From: a virus
DNA: 20,928 bases
IMG/VR virus record: IMGVR_UViG_3300046787_000666
Coordinates: 1-20,928 of that record
Strand: one strand, 5' to 3'
The notes under the pieces: generated by a model
What the model saw: only the letters and a program-made list of their open reading frames with translations
What the model was told of the DNA's origin: nothing
The model's database searches: none
Shown here: in pieces, positions 11,941 to 20,177 of the stretch
Layout of the letters: each line of letters begins with the position of its first letter
Numbering within the stretch: the stretch's first letter is position 1
Translations under genes and position numbers: made by a program

Positions 11941-14637
11941 ATGGCTGAATTACCTCCTAAAGGACCTAAAAAACCGGGTCTACAACGCAATAAACCTAGA
12001 GGTCCCGAAAAGCGCAACAAGCTTGTTGACGGAGTTAAGAGTATTCTCTCAGCCGTTACTCAAGGTTTTAAACAAGCAGGTAAGAGTGTTGAACTCCCAG
12101 AGTTTCAAGCTATCGCTCCCGTTAAACAAGATACTGCCCTTAAAGCCGCTTCTAATAACGAGGCCGCCCCACTCCCCAAAGAACCTTTAAAAGCAAAGAA
12201 GAGCGGAGGAGCACCTGAGAAAGGCAAGAAAGTATCCCTTTCTGACTTCCAAGAATTCAAAGCCCCCGCTCCCAAATCCGTGTCTTCTAGCAGTGTAGCT
12301 GGTGGAGCTGCCTACAACTTTAAAGAATTTGATCTTAATGCCGGAGGTACCGGTAAAGGTAAGCAAACCAAAGTTGGCGAAGAAGCTGCAGGCAATGGTC
12401 TAGCTGGCGGCAAGAACAACATCACTGGTAAAGACTACGACACCAGTATCAACAAAGATGTTGAACTTAATCTTCGATATAGAATTCCAAAGAAGCTGGC
12501 TAATCTTGAAGAAGTTAAATACACAAAGATTGCTACTTATATTGATCAGCAAATTGAGTCATCCCAAGACGAACGAACTGAGTTTATTGATCGTTTAGCT
12601 AACTACAGAGAAATCTGGACCAACTTTCAACGCACTGGACTTAACCCAGCTTTTGAAGGCGCTTCTGATGTTCATGTTCCACTGGCCTTCTCCCATATCA
12701 AAGCAATGCATGCCCGTATCTATAACGCAGTCATGGGCATGGACCCCATCTTCTCTCTTAAACCAAGAACCGCTGTCTCAGAAGAAAAGCAAGAAACTAA
12801 AGAAACAATTCTTAATTGGGCTGTTACTGATTTTGCTAACAATGGAGATGGCTGGGAAGCAGCTATTGACCAGGACATCTGGAGCTTTGTAGCTGACGGA
12901 ACCTCTGTTACCAAACAACCCTGGAAAAGAGACGTTAGAAAATTCGTAGATGTTGAAGAGAAGCTCATTCGACCAATTCAGTTAGATGATAACGGTCATC
13001 CTAAATATGAAGAAAAAGAAGTTGAGCGAGAAGAGATTGTTTATGACGGCCCAATGCTTGAGACCGTTAAGTTAGAAGATTTCTATATCATCGGCGATAA
13101 TGCTGAAGACGTAGACTCTGCTGACATGGTTGCTCATCGTCAGCAATATACACGCTCCGATCTTATTAAGATGTCCAATCTAGGATTCTTTAGAGCAGAT
13201 GCGACACAACGCGTAGTAGCAAAAGAACCCCAAGTTCTTGGTGACACCTTTACTAAAGGTGATCAATCAGTTTTAAAACAACTTGACGAGTATGCCTCTG
13301 GTATTAACAAAGGAGCTACTTCAGCAGGTATTCGCTCCTACATCATTTACGAAGTTTACTTCCGATACGACATTGATGATGACGGAATTGATGAAGAGCT
13401 AGTAGCTTGGATGGAAGAGTCCTCAAGAGAGATTCTTCGTTTAACTTATCTTGAGCGTGTAGGACCAGGAGGCAAGCGCCCCTTTACTCTTAAGAAACTT
13501 ATCCCACGAAAAGGATCTCCCTACGGCATCGGCTTTGGTGAAATGCTTTACGGTCTTAACAACGAAGTAGACGCCATCCACAATATGCGCCTTGATTTTG
13601 GCACACTTCAGAATGTTCCTTTCTTCTTCTATCGAGCAGCCTCAGGAGTTAACCCACAGACTATCAAAGTAGGACCTGGTAAAGGTATTCCACTTGACGA
13701 TCCAAACGGAGATGTTTCCTTCCCACAATTCCAAGGCAACACTGCTTATGGATTTAACGAAGAAGCTAAAGTCACTTCCTATGCTGAGAATGCAACCTCT
13801 CTTAGTCCTCTTGCCTTAGGCCAACAATCTCAGCAAGGTCTCGGACGAACCGCCACAGGAGCAGCAGCTCTTGTCAGCGAAATGAATGTGAACTTGGACA
13901 TTCTCATTCGTCGTTATCAACGTGGCTTTAAACGAAACCTTCACATTCTTGATCTTCAGTTACAAGATCTTCTCCCGCTAGGCTCAATGATTCGTGTTGC
14001 TGGACTTGATGGTAAGAACACATACATGAGATTTGACAACAGAGATGATTTGAAATGGTCGACTGACTATGAACTGGCTGGTAACTCTTCAACGTCTAAC
14101 AAGGCAGTTCAAAGAGAAACAGCTCAGATGATTCTTCAGACAGTTTCAAACCCCATCTTTTTGCAAGCGGGAATTGCGTCTTCTGGAAACCTTTATCAAG
14201 CAGCTCGCAACATGCTTGTTAAATCAGAAGTCAAGAACATTGATGCTTACCTAACTAAACCAGAAGATGTTCAAGACAACCCCTACTCAGCCAAAGATGA
14301 ACTCTCAGCTATCTTAGGCGGGATTAGACTTCCTAAGGACGTTAAAGATAAGCACGAACAGAAGTTAGCTCTCTTTAATGAGTTTGAGCAATCCGATGAT
14401 TTTGGTCTCTTAGATGATGAGCATCTTCCTCTGTATCTGGAATACAAGGATTGGCACGAGCAGATGGCTAATGCGATGAATGCACAAGCGAATAACCCAC
14501 TCATCCAGAACCAAGGATATAACCCAGGCGTGTCAGCAGAGATAGCCGCAGGCATGGGCAATCCACAAGGCGGAGTGCCCCAAAACCTAGAGCAAATGAC
14601 TTCAGCAGGCATTGCGGACCAACCTCCTCAAGCCTAA
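11941..14637 (+). CDS. Portal protein
   Basis: An 898-residue protein, the largest in the window, following the terminase as portal genes do. After a Lys/Ala/Gly-rich N-terminal region (about 1-180) that looks disordered, residues about 200-290 include EGASDVHVPLAFSHIKAMHARIYNAVMG-like sequence typical of podovirus-style portals, followed by mixed alpha/beta wing and stem parts and a Gln/Asn/Pro-rich C-terminus. Portals form the dodecameric ring at one capsid vertex for DNA entry and exit. Its size exceeds most portals (400-750 residues), because of the long N-terminal extension and C-terminal part. Transcription may restart at the -10 element just upstream. Confidence 0.85.
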   Translation: MAELPPKGPKKPGLQRNKPRGPEKRNKLVDGVKSILSAVTQGFKQAGKSVELPEFQAIAPVKQDTALKAASNNEAAPLPKEPLKAKKSGGAPEKGKKVSLSDFQEFKAPAPKSVSSSSVAGGAAYNFKEFDLNAGGTGKGKQTKVGEEAAGNGLAGGKNNITGKDYDTSINKDVELNLRYRIPKKLANLEEVKYTKIATYIDQQIESSQDERTEFIDRLANYREIWTNFQRTGLNPAFEGASDVHVPLAFSHIKAMHARIYNAVMGMDPIFSLKPRTAVSEEKQETKETILNWAVTDFANNGDGWEAAIDQDIWSFVADGTSVTKQPWKRDVRKFVDVEEKLIRPIQLDDNGHPKYEEKEVEREEIVYDGPMLETVKLEDFYIIGDNAEDVDSADMVAHRQQYTRSDLIKMSNLGFFRADATQRVVAKEPQVLGDTFTKGDQSVLKQLDEYASGINKGATSAGIRSYIIYEVYFRYDIDDDGIDEELVAWMEESSREILRLTYLERVGPGGKRPFTLKKLIPRKGSPYGIGFGEMLYGLNNEVDAIHNMRLDFGTLQNVPFFFYRAASGVNPQTIKVGPGKGIPLDDPNGDVSFPQFQGNTAYGFNEEAKVTSYAENATSLSPLALGQQSQQGLGRTATGAAALVSEMNVNLDILIRRYQRGFKRNLHILDLQLQDLLPLGSMIRVAGLDGKNTYMRFDNRDDLKWSTDYELAGNSSTSNKAVQRETAQMILQTVSNPIFLQAGIASSGNLYQAARNMLVKSEVKNIDAYLTKPEDVQDNPYSAKDELSAILGGIRLPKDVKDKHEQKLALFNEFEQSDDFGLLDDEHLPLYLEYKDWHEQMANAMNAQANNPLIQNQGYNPGVSAEIAAGMGNPQGGVPQNLEQMTSAGIADQPPQA

Positions 14638-14647
14638 AAAGAGAGTA

Positions 14648-14656
14648 TGGTATAAT
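14648..14656 (+). promoter_or_regulatory. Extended -10 promoter before the scaffold-capsid genes, leaderless layout
   Basis: TGG-TATAAT followed by six bases and ATG at 14663, the same ATGGTATAAT string as at the packaging promoter (9217-9226). No -35 match and no Shine-Dalgarno sequence. Confidence 0.55.
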
Positions 14657-14662
14657 ATTCGC

Positions 14663-14923
14663 ATGGTATTGACAGAACGTCAAATTAGTGCTTACCTTCG
14701 CGGCCTCAAATCTACAGAGGAATTTAAAGCGCAGGAAGCTCTAGAAGACCGATTGTTTGCAGCATTATCTAGCAAAATGCTGACATTAGATACCTCTGAA
14801 GCCTCGAAAGTAGCTTTAGAATATGCTAGAATCCGCGGCGGCATGGAAGCTATCAAGCAGTTAAAATCTGCTAGAGATAACGAAGTAGCCAAAGCGTCAA
14901 AAGAAGCCGTCGAAAGACGTTAA
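14663..14923 (+). CDS. Hypothetical head-gene protein, 86 aa
   Basis: An 86-residue helical protein (MVLTERQISAYLRGLKSTEEF...). The frame is open back to 14612, but that part lies inside the portal gene, and the ATG at 14663 sits six bases after TATAAT, so it is the preferred start. Residues 55-84 form an amphipathic helix rich in Lys, Glu and Ala. It lies between portal and scaffold; it may be a portal or scaffold partner by position only. Confidence 0.6.
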   Translation: MVLTERQISAYLRGLKSTEEFKAQEALEDRLFAALSSKMLTLDTSEASKVALEYARIRGGMEAIKQLKSARDNEVAKASKEAVERR

Positions 14924-14938
14924 AAGGAAAAGAAAAAC

Positions 14939-15601
14939 ATGGAAAACGACAACGACGTTACTGCTGATTCGTCAACAGCAGGTGATGGAGCCACCCAAAC
15001 CTCTAAACAAGTACCAGTTGAGAACCGAGTAGCTGAACTGAGTCGCAAAACAGAGAAGAAACTCAACGACTTAGCTTCAAAACTCGATCAACTAGTCTCC
15101 TACGTTGATAGTCAACGAGCTCCCAAGACCACCATTAACCTCGATGCGGACATAGATCCGAAAGCTTATGTAGATGCACGTGTAAACCAAGTCTACAAAG
15201 AGCAAATCAAGGAAAAACAAAAGGAATCTTGGGCTAAAGCACTAGAGATTTACCCAGAACTCGATCCAGAGAATGAACTTTACGATGAAAAGTTCTTCAA
15301 ACTGGCTGATAGAGAGTTCAGTCGTTACCGTGAAGATGATATTGAGTCTCCTTTAACTGCCGCCGAAAGCGCAGCACGTAAATTGGGCCTCTATGAAAAG
15401 CGAAAAGACGAGCATTATCGAAGAGATGATAGCCGTCGAAGCCGAATCCTTGGTGAAGGTGGCTCTTCTTCAAAAGAAACGAAGAAGGAACAAGCTCCCA
15501 AGATGAATGCTTCCCTACTTAAACGCTTTTTTAACATAGACGCCAAGAAATTAGAACAACGTATCAAGTCTGATCCAAACAGATACGGAAAAGGAGATTA
15601 A
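14939..15601 (+). CDS. Probable capsid scaffolding protein
   Basis: A 220-residue hydrophilic protein with an acidic, disordered N-terminus, a helical coiled-coil middle (VAELSRKTEKKLNDLASKLDQL near 31-52), and a basic C-terminal helical end (LLKRFFNIDAKKLEQRIKSDP). This composition and the place between portal and capsid genes are those of tailed-phage scaffolding proteins, which line the procapsid and leave before packaging; the basic end usually binds the coat protein. AAGGAAAAG precedes the ATG. No protease motif is seen in or near it, so scaffold release would be without self-cleavage, by inference. Confidence 0.65.
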   Translation: MENDNDVTADSSTAGDGATQTSKQVPVENRVAELSRKTEKKLNDLASKLDQLVSYVDSQRAPKTTINLDADIDPKAYVDARVNQVYKEQIKEKQKESWAKALEIYPELDPENELYDEKFFKLADREFSRYREDDIESPLTAAESAARKLGLYEKRKDEHYRRDDSRRSRILGEGGSSSKETKKEQAPKMNASLLKRFFNIDAKKLEQRIKSDPNRYGKGD

Positions 15602-15605
15602 GATC

Positions 15606-16001
15606 ATGTCAGTAAAAGAAAAAGACCAGCAACCAACTAAAAAAGTGACTGGCAAAAAGTTAGGACGATCGGCTTACGAGCTTCCAGATTGGTTTCCAAC
15701 AGAAACCCACGCTCACAGATGGATTAACTCAGAGACGATCAACTCACGCTCCGATGGATACGATCCTCGGGGATGGGTACCAGCTAAGAATCCAAAAACC
15801 AATGAGATTCTTCGCTACCGAGATGTTATTTTAGCTCAAATGCCCTTAGAGGAATATGAGGCTAGAGTACAAGAAAAAGCAGAGGCTACTCAACTCCAAA
15901 CCCAAGCTTTATTGGGAGGGATTGGACAAGAGGTTGAACGGCTTAGCCACGAGGTTAAAAAACTCGGTGGCAAAATTAAGTTCAATTTAGATATTAACTA
16001 A
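15606..16001 (+). CDS. Conserved-looking head-region protein, 131 aa
   Basis: A 131-residue protein starting four bases after the scaffold gene, with AAGGAGAT well placed. Residues 25-85 are rich in Trp, Pro and Tyr (LPDWFPTETHAHRWINSETINSR, DPRGWVPAKNP) and read YRDVILAQMPLEEYEAR, while 85-120 form a helix. This pattern recurs in phage proteins encoded next to scaffold or capsid genes, but I cannot name the family. Possibly a capsid assembly or minor head protein. Confidence 0.6.
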   Translation: MSVKEKDQQPTKKVTGKKLGRSAYELPDWFPTETHAHRWINSETINSRSDGYDPRGWVPAKNPKTNEILRYRDVILAQMPLEEYEARVQEKAEATQLQTQALLGGIGQEVERLSHEVKKLGGKIKFNLDIN

Positions 16002-16006
16002 TAACC

Positions 16007-16034
16007 GACCTTCACTTCAAGCCGAGTGCTGGTC
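16007..16034 (+). promoter_or_regulatory. Hairpin before the decoration gene
   Basis: GACC-tt-CACT and AGTG-ct-GGTC form two 4-bp stems split by a 2x2 internal loop, with an 8-base apical loop, followed by ATCTTTAAAAA. It may be a weak attenuator or an RNA processing or stability element ahead of the highly expressed decoration and capsid genes. Confidence 0.3.
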
Positions 16035-16061
16035 ATCTTTAAAAAGGAAACTTAAAAGACT

Positions 16062-16556
16062 ATGGCATCAGCATTCGGTCTTAAACCAGTCAAGGGACTT
16101 AGCGGAGAAGAAACACGATGTAATTACTATCGTATTCTTTCCTCGACAGCCCGCATTTTCAAAGGCGATCTCGTCGCTCTTGATTCTTCAGGTAACGTTG
16201 CGCGAGCAACAGCAGTTAACGGACCCTTCTTAGGCGTTTGTTTAGCTGACACAGGAACTCCCGCATCGGCACAAATGATTGCAGTTTGTGATGATCCTAA
16301 CCAAGTATATGAAATTGTAGCAACAGCGGTGCTGTCTCAAACCAGCTTGCTTTTGAACTACAATTATTCTGTCGCTGCTGGAACATCAGCTACAGGTCAA
16401 TCGGCTTCTAAACTCGGCTCTTCCAGCGCTACTATCGGAGCTGGATTAAAAGCTCTCCGTCTTTCTCGCCGAGTTGGAAACAGCTTTGGTGCAGGACAGA
16501 TCTTAGAAGTTCAAATTAACAACCACGCTTTCCGTACCGGACAAATCAGCGTTTAA
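16062..16556 (+). CDS. Probable capsid decoration protein
   Basis: A 164-residue, beta-rich protein. It has the features of tailed-phage head-decoration proteins encoded before the major capsid gene: GLKPVKGLSGE near the start, FKGDLVALDSSGNVARA (about 33-49), GPFLGVCLAD, and small repeated beta segments rich in Ser, Ala and Gly. Decoration proteins bind the outside of the expanded capsid as trimers and stabilise it. Placement is directly before the major capsid gene with 27 bp between, and AAAGGAAA precedes the ATG. An alternative is a minor structural protein of unknown role. Confidence 0.55.
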   Translation: MASAFGLKPVKGLSGEETRCNYYRILSSTARIFKGDLVALDSSGNVARATAVNGPFLGVCLADTGTPASAQMIAVCDDPNQVYEIVATAVLSQTSLLLNYNYSVAAGTSATGQSASKLGSSSATIGAGLKALRLSRRVGNSFGAGQILEVQINNHAFRTGQISV

Positions 16557-16583
16557 CCCTTAAGAAAAGAAGAAGATTAAAAT

Positions 16584-17492
16584 ATGTTAAATTTACAACA
16601 GAACTTTAAAGACATCTTCGGCGTAGACGCTCTCCCAGCCCTTGACGAAGTCATGCTGGATGCGTATCAATCTGCTGAAGATCCTCGCGCGATGCTGTTC
16701 TCAATGGATAGCACAGATCGAGAAATTAAACAATACAGCTCTATTACTTCACTTGGAACGTTCAACGTAACAGGCGAAGCCGAGCAAGCTGCTAAAGAGG
16801 ATTTTAACCAATCCTACAACAAGACGCACACAATCATTAAGTATGCAAAAGCTATCGGTATTTCCGATGAAATGATTGCAGATGCTCGGTTTGATATCAT
16901 CCAAAAAATGGTTCGTTCACTTGGTCGTTCGGCCCGTGAAACGCAACTCATCACCGCGATGAATATTTACAACAACAGCTTCAGCACTGCTACGTCTTGG
17001 GACGGAGTTGCTTTAATTTCATCCGCTCACCCCTCGCCTATTGGTAACCAATCCAACAGCTTGGGAACGGTTGACATCGCTTACTCGACCCTCCAAACGG
17101 CAGAACAAACTCTCCGTAAGACGCAAGACCAAGCCGGTAAACGCCTCTACATCAGACCTTCAGTGGTTGTTGTTCCTGAGGAAAGCCGACATGTTGCTTG
17201 TGAATACGTGAAGTCTCCTTACAAAGCTGACGTCGCGAACAACAACATCAACTCTTTGGGTATGGATGGCGGTCTTACCGTCGTTAGCTCTCCCTTCATC
17301 ACAGATCCTGATGCTTTCTGGGTTCAATCGAAACCGGAAGATCATGGTCTTATGATCTTGGATCGTGAAGCGCTTAGCCAAAAGATGCATGAAGATGTTC
17401 TCGCTGGCGTGCTTTACTACGTCGCTAACTACCGTCAATCAGTCGACATTAACGACTGGCGCGGTATTGTTGGTACGGCTGGTAACGGTTAA
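16584..17492 (+). CDS. Major capsid protein (HK97 fold, Mu gpT-like)
   Basis: A 302-residue protein with the expected order of an HK97-fold capsid: an N-terminal helical arm (FKDIFGVDALPALDEVMLDAYQS), beta segments for the E-loop region (KQYSSITSLGTFNVTGEAEQ), the spine-helix segment (DARFDIIQKMVRSLGRSARETQ), ALISSAHPSPIGNQSNSLG (about 143-161), which is typical of Mu gpT-like coats, and the P-domain pattern RPSVVVVPEESRHVA. It assembles the icosahedral shell. There is no long N-terminal delta domain, so a separate scaffold is expected and is encoded upstream. AAGAAGAAG precedes the ATG. Codon use in this gene is richer in C-ending codons than in the accessory genes. A strong terminator follows. 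Confidence 0.85.
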   Translation: MLNLQQNFKDIFGVDALPALDEVMLDAYQSAEDPRAMLFSMDSTDREIKQYSSITSLGTFNVTGEAEQAAKEDFNQSYNKTHTIIKYAKAIGISDEMIADARFDIIQKMVRSLGRSARETQLITAMNIYNNSFSTATSWDGVALISSAHPSPIGNQSNSLGTVDIAYSTLQTAEQTLRKTQDQAGKRLYIRPSVVVVPEESRHVACEYVKSPYKADVANNNINSLGMDGGLTVVSSPFITDPDAFWVQSKPEDHGLMILDREALSQKMHEDVLAGVLYYVANYRQSVDINDWRGIVGTAGNG

Positions 17493-17513
17493 TCCGTCCA
17501 GCTATTTACTTGG

Positions 17514-17552
17514 GGGAGAGGTGTCTTTATGGCATCTCTCCCTTCTTTTTTT
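17514..17552 (+). terminator. Strong intrinsic terminator after the major capsid gene
   Basis: GGGAGAG (17514-17520) pairs with CTCTCCC (17536-17542), with additional inner pairs, followed by TTCTTTTTTT. The clearest terminator in the window, 21 bp after the capsid stop. It probably sets high capsid expression against lower tail-gene expression through partial readthrough. Confidence 0.85.
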
Positions 17553-17575
17553 GAGAGTTGAGGATTTGAAAAATT

Positions 17576-17794
17576 ATGAAAGACGCAAAAGGCCCTAACG
17601 GCCCTAAATGGAAAGGTGCATATCCAGCTTATTTAACCATGCACAAAAACCCCGTTAACCCTGTAAGTTCCGTATTCGGTGCTAAAGGTGGATGGGAAGC
17701 CGGAAAAGCTTTTAATGAGCCAAGCGAACCAGCTCCAGCTAAAAAAACCCCTAAAAAGAGTTCTTCTAAGAAACCTTTAAAACCCTTTAATTAA
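17576..17794 (+). CDS. Lys/Pro-rich hypothetical protein, 72 aa
   Basis: A 72-residue basic protein: a Gly/Pro/Trp-rich front (KGPNGPKWKGAYPAYL) and a disordered tail of Pro, Ala, Ser and Lys (PAPAKKTPKKSSSKKPLKPF). GAGGA precedes the ATG. It is the first gene after the capsid terminator. A flexible, basic tail of this kind could bind DNA or the capsid. No family recognised. Confidence 0.55.
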   Translation: MKDAKGPNGPKWKGAYPAYLTMHKNPVNPVSSVFGAKGGWEAGKAFNEPSEPAPAKKTPKKSSSKKPLKPFN

Positions 17795-17808
17795 AAGAGA
17801 TTTTAACA

Positions 17809-18156
17809 ATGCCTTATTCTACACTCGTAGTCCCACAGTCTCTTCAAAAATCAGTAACAAGCACAGCAGCCGTTGTCTTAAGAAGCGTAACACTATCTGT
17901 TCCCGCTTTTGTAGTTTCAGCAGCTAGAAATAACACAGGAACCCTTTATGTAGGCGGATCTAATGTTGTTGCTGGAGCTTCTCCAATTGGTATCCCATTG
18001 AATGCTGGAGAGTCTGTGTCATTTTCTCCCTTTAACAAGGTAGACACACAAATTTATCCGTATGATTTGAATGGTTTTTATGCTCGAGCTTCTGGTGGAA
18101 CCCAGCGCTTGACTATTACAATTCTAAATCAAACAAAAAACAACCCTAATCCTTAA
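17809..18156 (+). CDS. Small beta-rich virion protein candidate, 115 aa
   Basis: A 115-residue protein almost entirely of beta-forming residues with Gly turns: SVPAFVVSAARNNTGTLYVGG, IPLNAGESVSFSP, GGTQRLTITILNQ. This reads as one small beta-sandwich, such as a minor head, decoration or tail-associated protein. AAGAGA lies 10 nt before the ATG, 14 bp after the previous gene. The stop codon lies inside a hairpin that also covers part of the next gene's ribosome binding site. The specific role is unknown. Confidence 0.55.
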   Translation: MPYSTLVVPQSLQKSVTSTAAVVLRSVTLSVPAFVVSAARNNTGTLYVGGSNVVAGASPIGIPLNAGESVSFSPFNKVDTQIYPYDLNGFYARASGGTQRLTITILNQTKNNPNP

Positions 18157-18165
18157 CGGTTAGGG
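18144..18165 (+). promoter_or_regulatory. Hairpin spanning a stop codon and the next ribosome binding site
   Basis: CCCTAA-t-CC and GG-TTAGGG form an 8-bp stem with one bulge and a TTAAC loop containing the stop codon. The 3' arm runs into GGGGAGGAG, the ribosome binding site of the fibre-like gene at 18182. Ribosomes ending on the upstream gene could melt it and couple the two. Confidence 0.4.
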
Positions 18166-18181
18166 GAGGAGCTCCCTTAAG

Positions 18182-19252
18182 ATGCCACTTCCAGACGGCT
18201 ATACCGTATTCGATAACTTGGCGATTAAAAAACTATTCGCCATTCAAGATCCCACAACGGGAGAACTAGGTCCAGGAACTGCTGGACAGATTCTAACGTC
18301 TAACGGACCAAATTCACAAGCCTTATGGTCTAGTGCAGCCGTGTTTAGTAGCTTATCTGTTTTAGCAGACAGTCCAAGCGCACCAGTATTTTTTGAGGTA
18401 AATAACAACTCTCTAACTACTGGAGATGCTTATATTCTTATTGATGTGGACGGCTCAGGAGTTCCATCATTAGGCTTTGAAAGACCCAGCGCAAACTGGA
18501 CCTTTGGCATTCACACTACACAAAATTTTCAGTTGTGTCGAGCTTCTACACTTAACTCAAGTGTTATTATGGAGTTTGACAACTCCTCTGGAGCAATTAC
18601 TCTTGGAATTGCATCTTCTACTGCAACACATAGTGTAAATGGAGCACTAGGCGTTGTAAGACGAGCGGGCATTGATGGCTCAAGCTCTGCAAACTATTCT
18701 CTACGGCTTGGACAAGCAACTACGCTTAGTGGTACTACACAAGGCGGCCTAAATATAGCAAACGCAGTAACATCAAGTGCTACCACCCAAGCTTTTGGTG
18801 TAGCCTCTTCTATTACGACAGCCGCCGCTTCATTTACTGTTCCAAACTTCTATCATTTCTACGCAGATAATACAGCCCTTGGATTAGGCTCCTCTGTCAC
18901 ACGCTACATCAGCTACTTTGCTACAACACCAACACGTGGAACAAACAACGCAAGCTTTGCAGACAACACCTCCTTCACAGGCAGTCGATTCATTTCTCAA
19001 ACAGGAACGGCTCAGTCCGATTTTGGTGGAATTGTAAACGCTTCTACTAATGGTATTCGAACAAAAGTTTCGACAGCCAACACAGCTAACCCACCGACCG
19101 ACGCAGAACTTGATTCAGCTTTTGGCACACCAGCAACAGTTGGCTCAGGTTTTGTTGGAATTGTTAATGATAACAATGGCGGAACAAACGAATACCTGTG
19201 CTGGTCTGATGGAACAAACTGGTTTTACGCCACAGGAACGAAAGCGGTTTAA
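18182..19252 (+). CDS. Fibre-like structural protein with a phage C-terminal domain
   Basis: A 356-residue protein. The N-terminus (MPLPDGYTVFDNLAIKKLFAIQDP) looks like an attachment segment, followed by GPGTAGQILTSNGPNSQALW, a motif common at the start of tail or head fibres. The centre (60-290) is Ser/Thr/Ala/Gly/Asn-rich and beta-repetitive, as in fibre shafts. The C-terminus (about 300-356) has PPTDAELDSAFGTPATVG, GFVGIVND and SDGTNWFYA, a compact domain found at the ends of many phage fibres. It probably forms trimers at the head-tail region and may contact the host. GGGGAGGAG precedes the ATG. No chaperone or enzyme motif is visible. Confidence 0.55.
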   Translation: MPLPDGYTVFDNLAIKKLFAIQDPTTGELGPGTAGQILTSNGPNSQALWSSAAVFSSLSVLADSPSAPVFFEVNNNSLTTGDAYILIDVDGSGVPSLGFERPSANWTFGIHTTQNFQLCRASTLNSSVIMEFDNSSGAITLGIASSTATHSVNGALGVVRRAGIDGSSSANYSLRLGQATTLSGTTQGGLNIANAVTSSATTQAFGVASSITTAAASFTVPNFYHFYADNTALGLGSSVTRYISYFATTPTRGTNNASFADNTSFTGSRFISQTGTAQSDFGGIVNASTNGIRTKVSTANTANPPTDAELDSAFGTPATVGSGFVGIVNDNNGGTNEYLCWSDGTNWFYATGTKAV

Positions 19253-19257
19253 TTTAT

Positions 19258-20175
19258 ATGGCTAACAGTGTTTATGAAACAGTCGGAGATATTGCACAAG
19301 CAGTTTTAACTGACGCTAAGGAAACTACTGACACTATTCGTGTCGCTCAAATGATCCGATGGCTCAACGAAGGCCAAGAGAAGATCATCATGAGAAAAAA
19401 GAAGGAGTGGTTAGATAAGACCTACTACGTACAAACAGTAGCCTCTGTCGACTCCTCTGCAACAGTGACTCTTAACAGTCTTCAAATCACTGCTCAAGAT
19501 GCCACAATTACACTACCATCCTATCAACGCAATCTCTATGTAAAAGTAAGCGGCTTTCAAGAGATTCTGCCAGTATCGTCTATTACTGGCCTGATTATTC
19601 AGCTTTCAACTCCCTTTTTAGGAACAAGCTCTACTTCAGCCTCCATTCAAATGTTTGAAAGTGGTGTCTATTTAAATTCTAACGTTAAAGACGTTTATCA
19701 AGTAACACACGCCTATCAAACAAATCCTCTTCAGCCCCTTGGACCCCAAGAGTTCTTTGCTCTTCAGGCAGTAGATCCAGGAAGACTTGATTATCCCACT
19801 CACTATACGGTTTATACAACTAATTCCTCTGATCAACCTCTTCTTAAACTATGGCCCTCTCCTAACAGAGCCATCACATTAAAAGTAGATGTTCAAGAAG
19901 ATCTTGCTGAGATGACTACTATAGCTTCCGTTCCTCAGATACCAGCTCAGCATAGAGGAGCTCTTCTTTATAACTATGGAATGTGGAAGCTTTACGCTTT
20001 TCACAGAAATGATGCCTACGCAGCTTCCTACAAAACAGAGTTTGAAACTAACATGGCTGCTTTAGATGGAGAGTTTTCTCCCACAGCGGATCAGCCAACA
20101 ATGGCGATTCAATATAAACGCCCAGGCAGAGGACGATTCTTTGGTCGAACTTTCGACAGAAGGCTTCGCGACTAA
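19258..20175 (+). CDS. Head-tail adaptor protein (tail tubular protein A-like)
   Basis: A 305-residue protein with features of podovirus adaptors (T7 gp11 type): an N-terminal helical segment VAQMIRWLNEGQEKIIMRKKKEW (about 29-51), a beta-rich middle, LKLWPSPNRAITLKVDVQEDL, and a C-terminal helical segment HRGALLYNYGMWKLYAFHRNDAYAASYKTEFETN. These proteins form a ring under the portal and join it to the nozzle. It starts five bases after the fibre-like gene, without a clear ribosome binding site, and the nozzle-like gene follows two bases after its stop. The Arg-rich C-terminus (KRPGRGRFFGRTFDRRLRD) may contact DNA or the portal. Confidence 0.65.
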   Translation: MANSVYETVGDIAQAVLTDAKETTDTIRVAQMIRWLNEGQEKIIMRKKKEWLDKTYYVQTVASVDSSATVTLNSLQITAQDATITLPSYQRNLYVKVSGFQEILPVSSITGLIIQLSTPFLGTSSTSASIQMFESGVYLNSNVKDVYQVTHAYQTNPLQPLGPQEFFALQAVDPGRLDYPTHYTVYTTNSSDQPLLKLWPSPNRAITLKVDVQEDLAEMTTIASVPQIPAQHRGALLYNYGMWKLYAFHRNDAYAASYKTEFETNMAALDGEFSPTADQPTMAIQYKRPGRGRFFGRTFDRRLRD

Positions 20176-20177
20176 CA

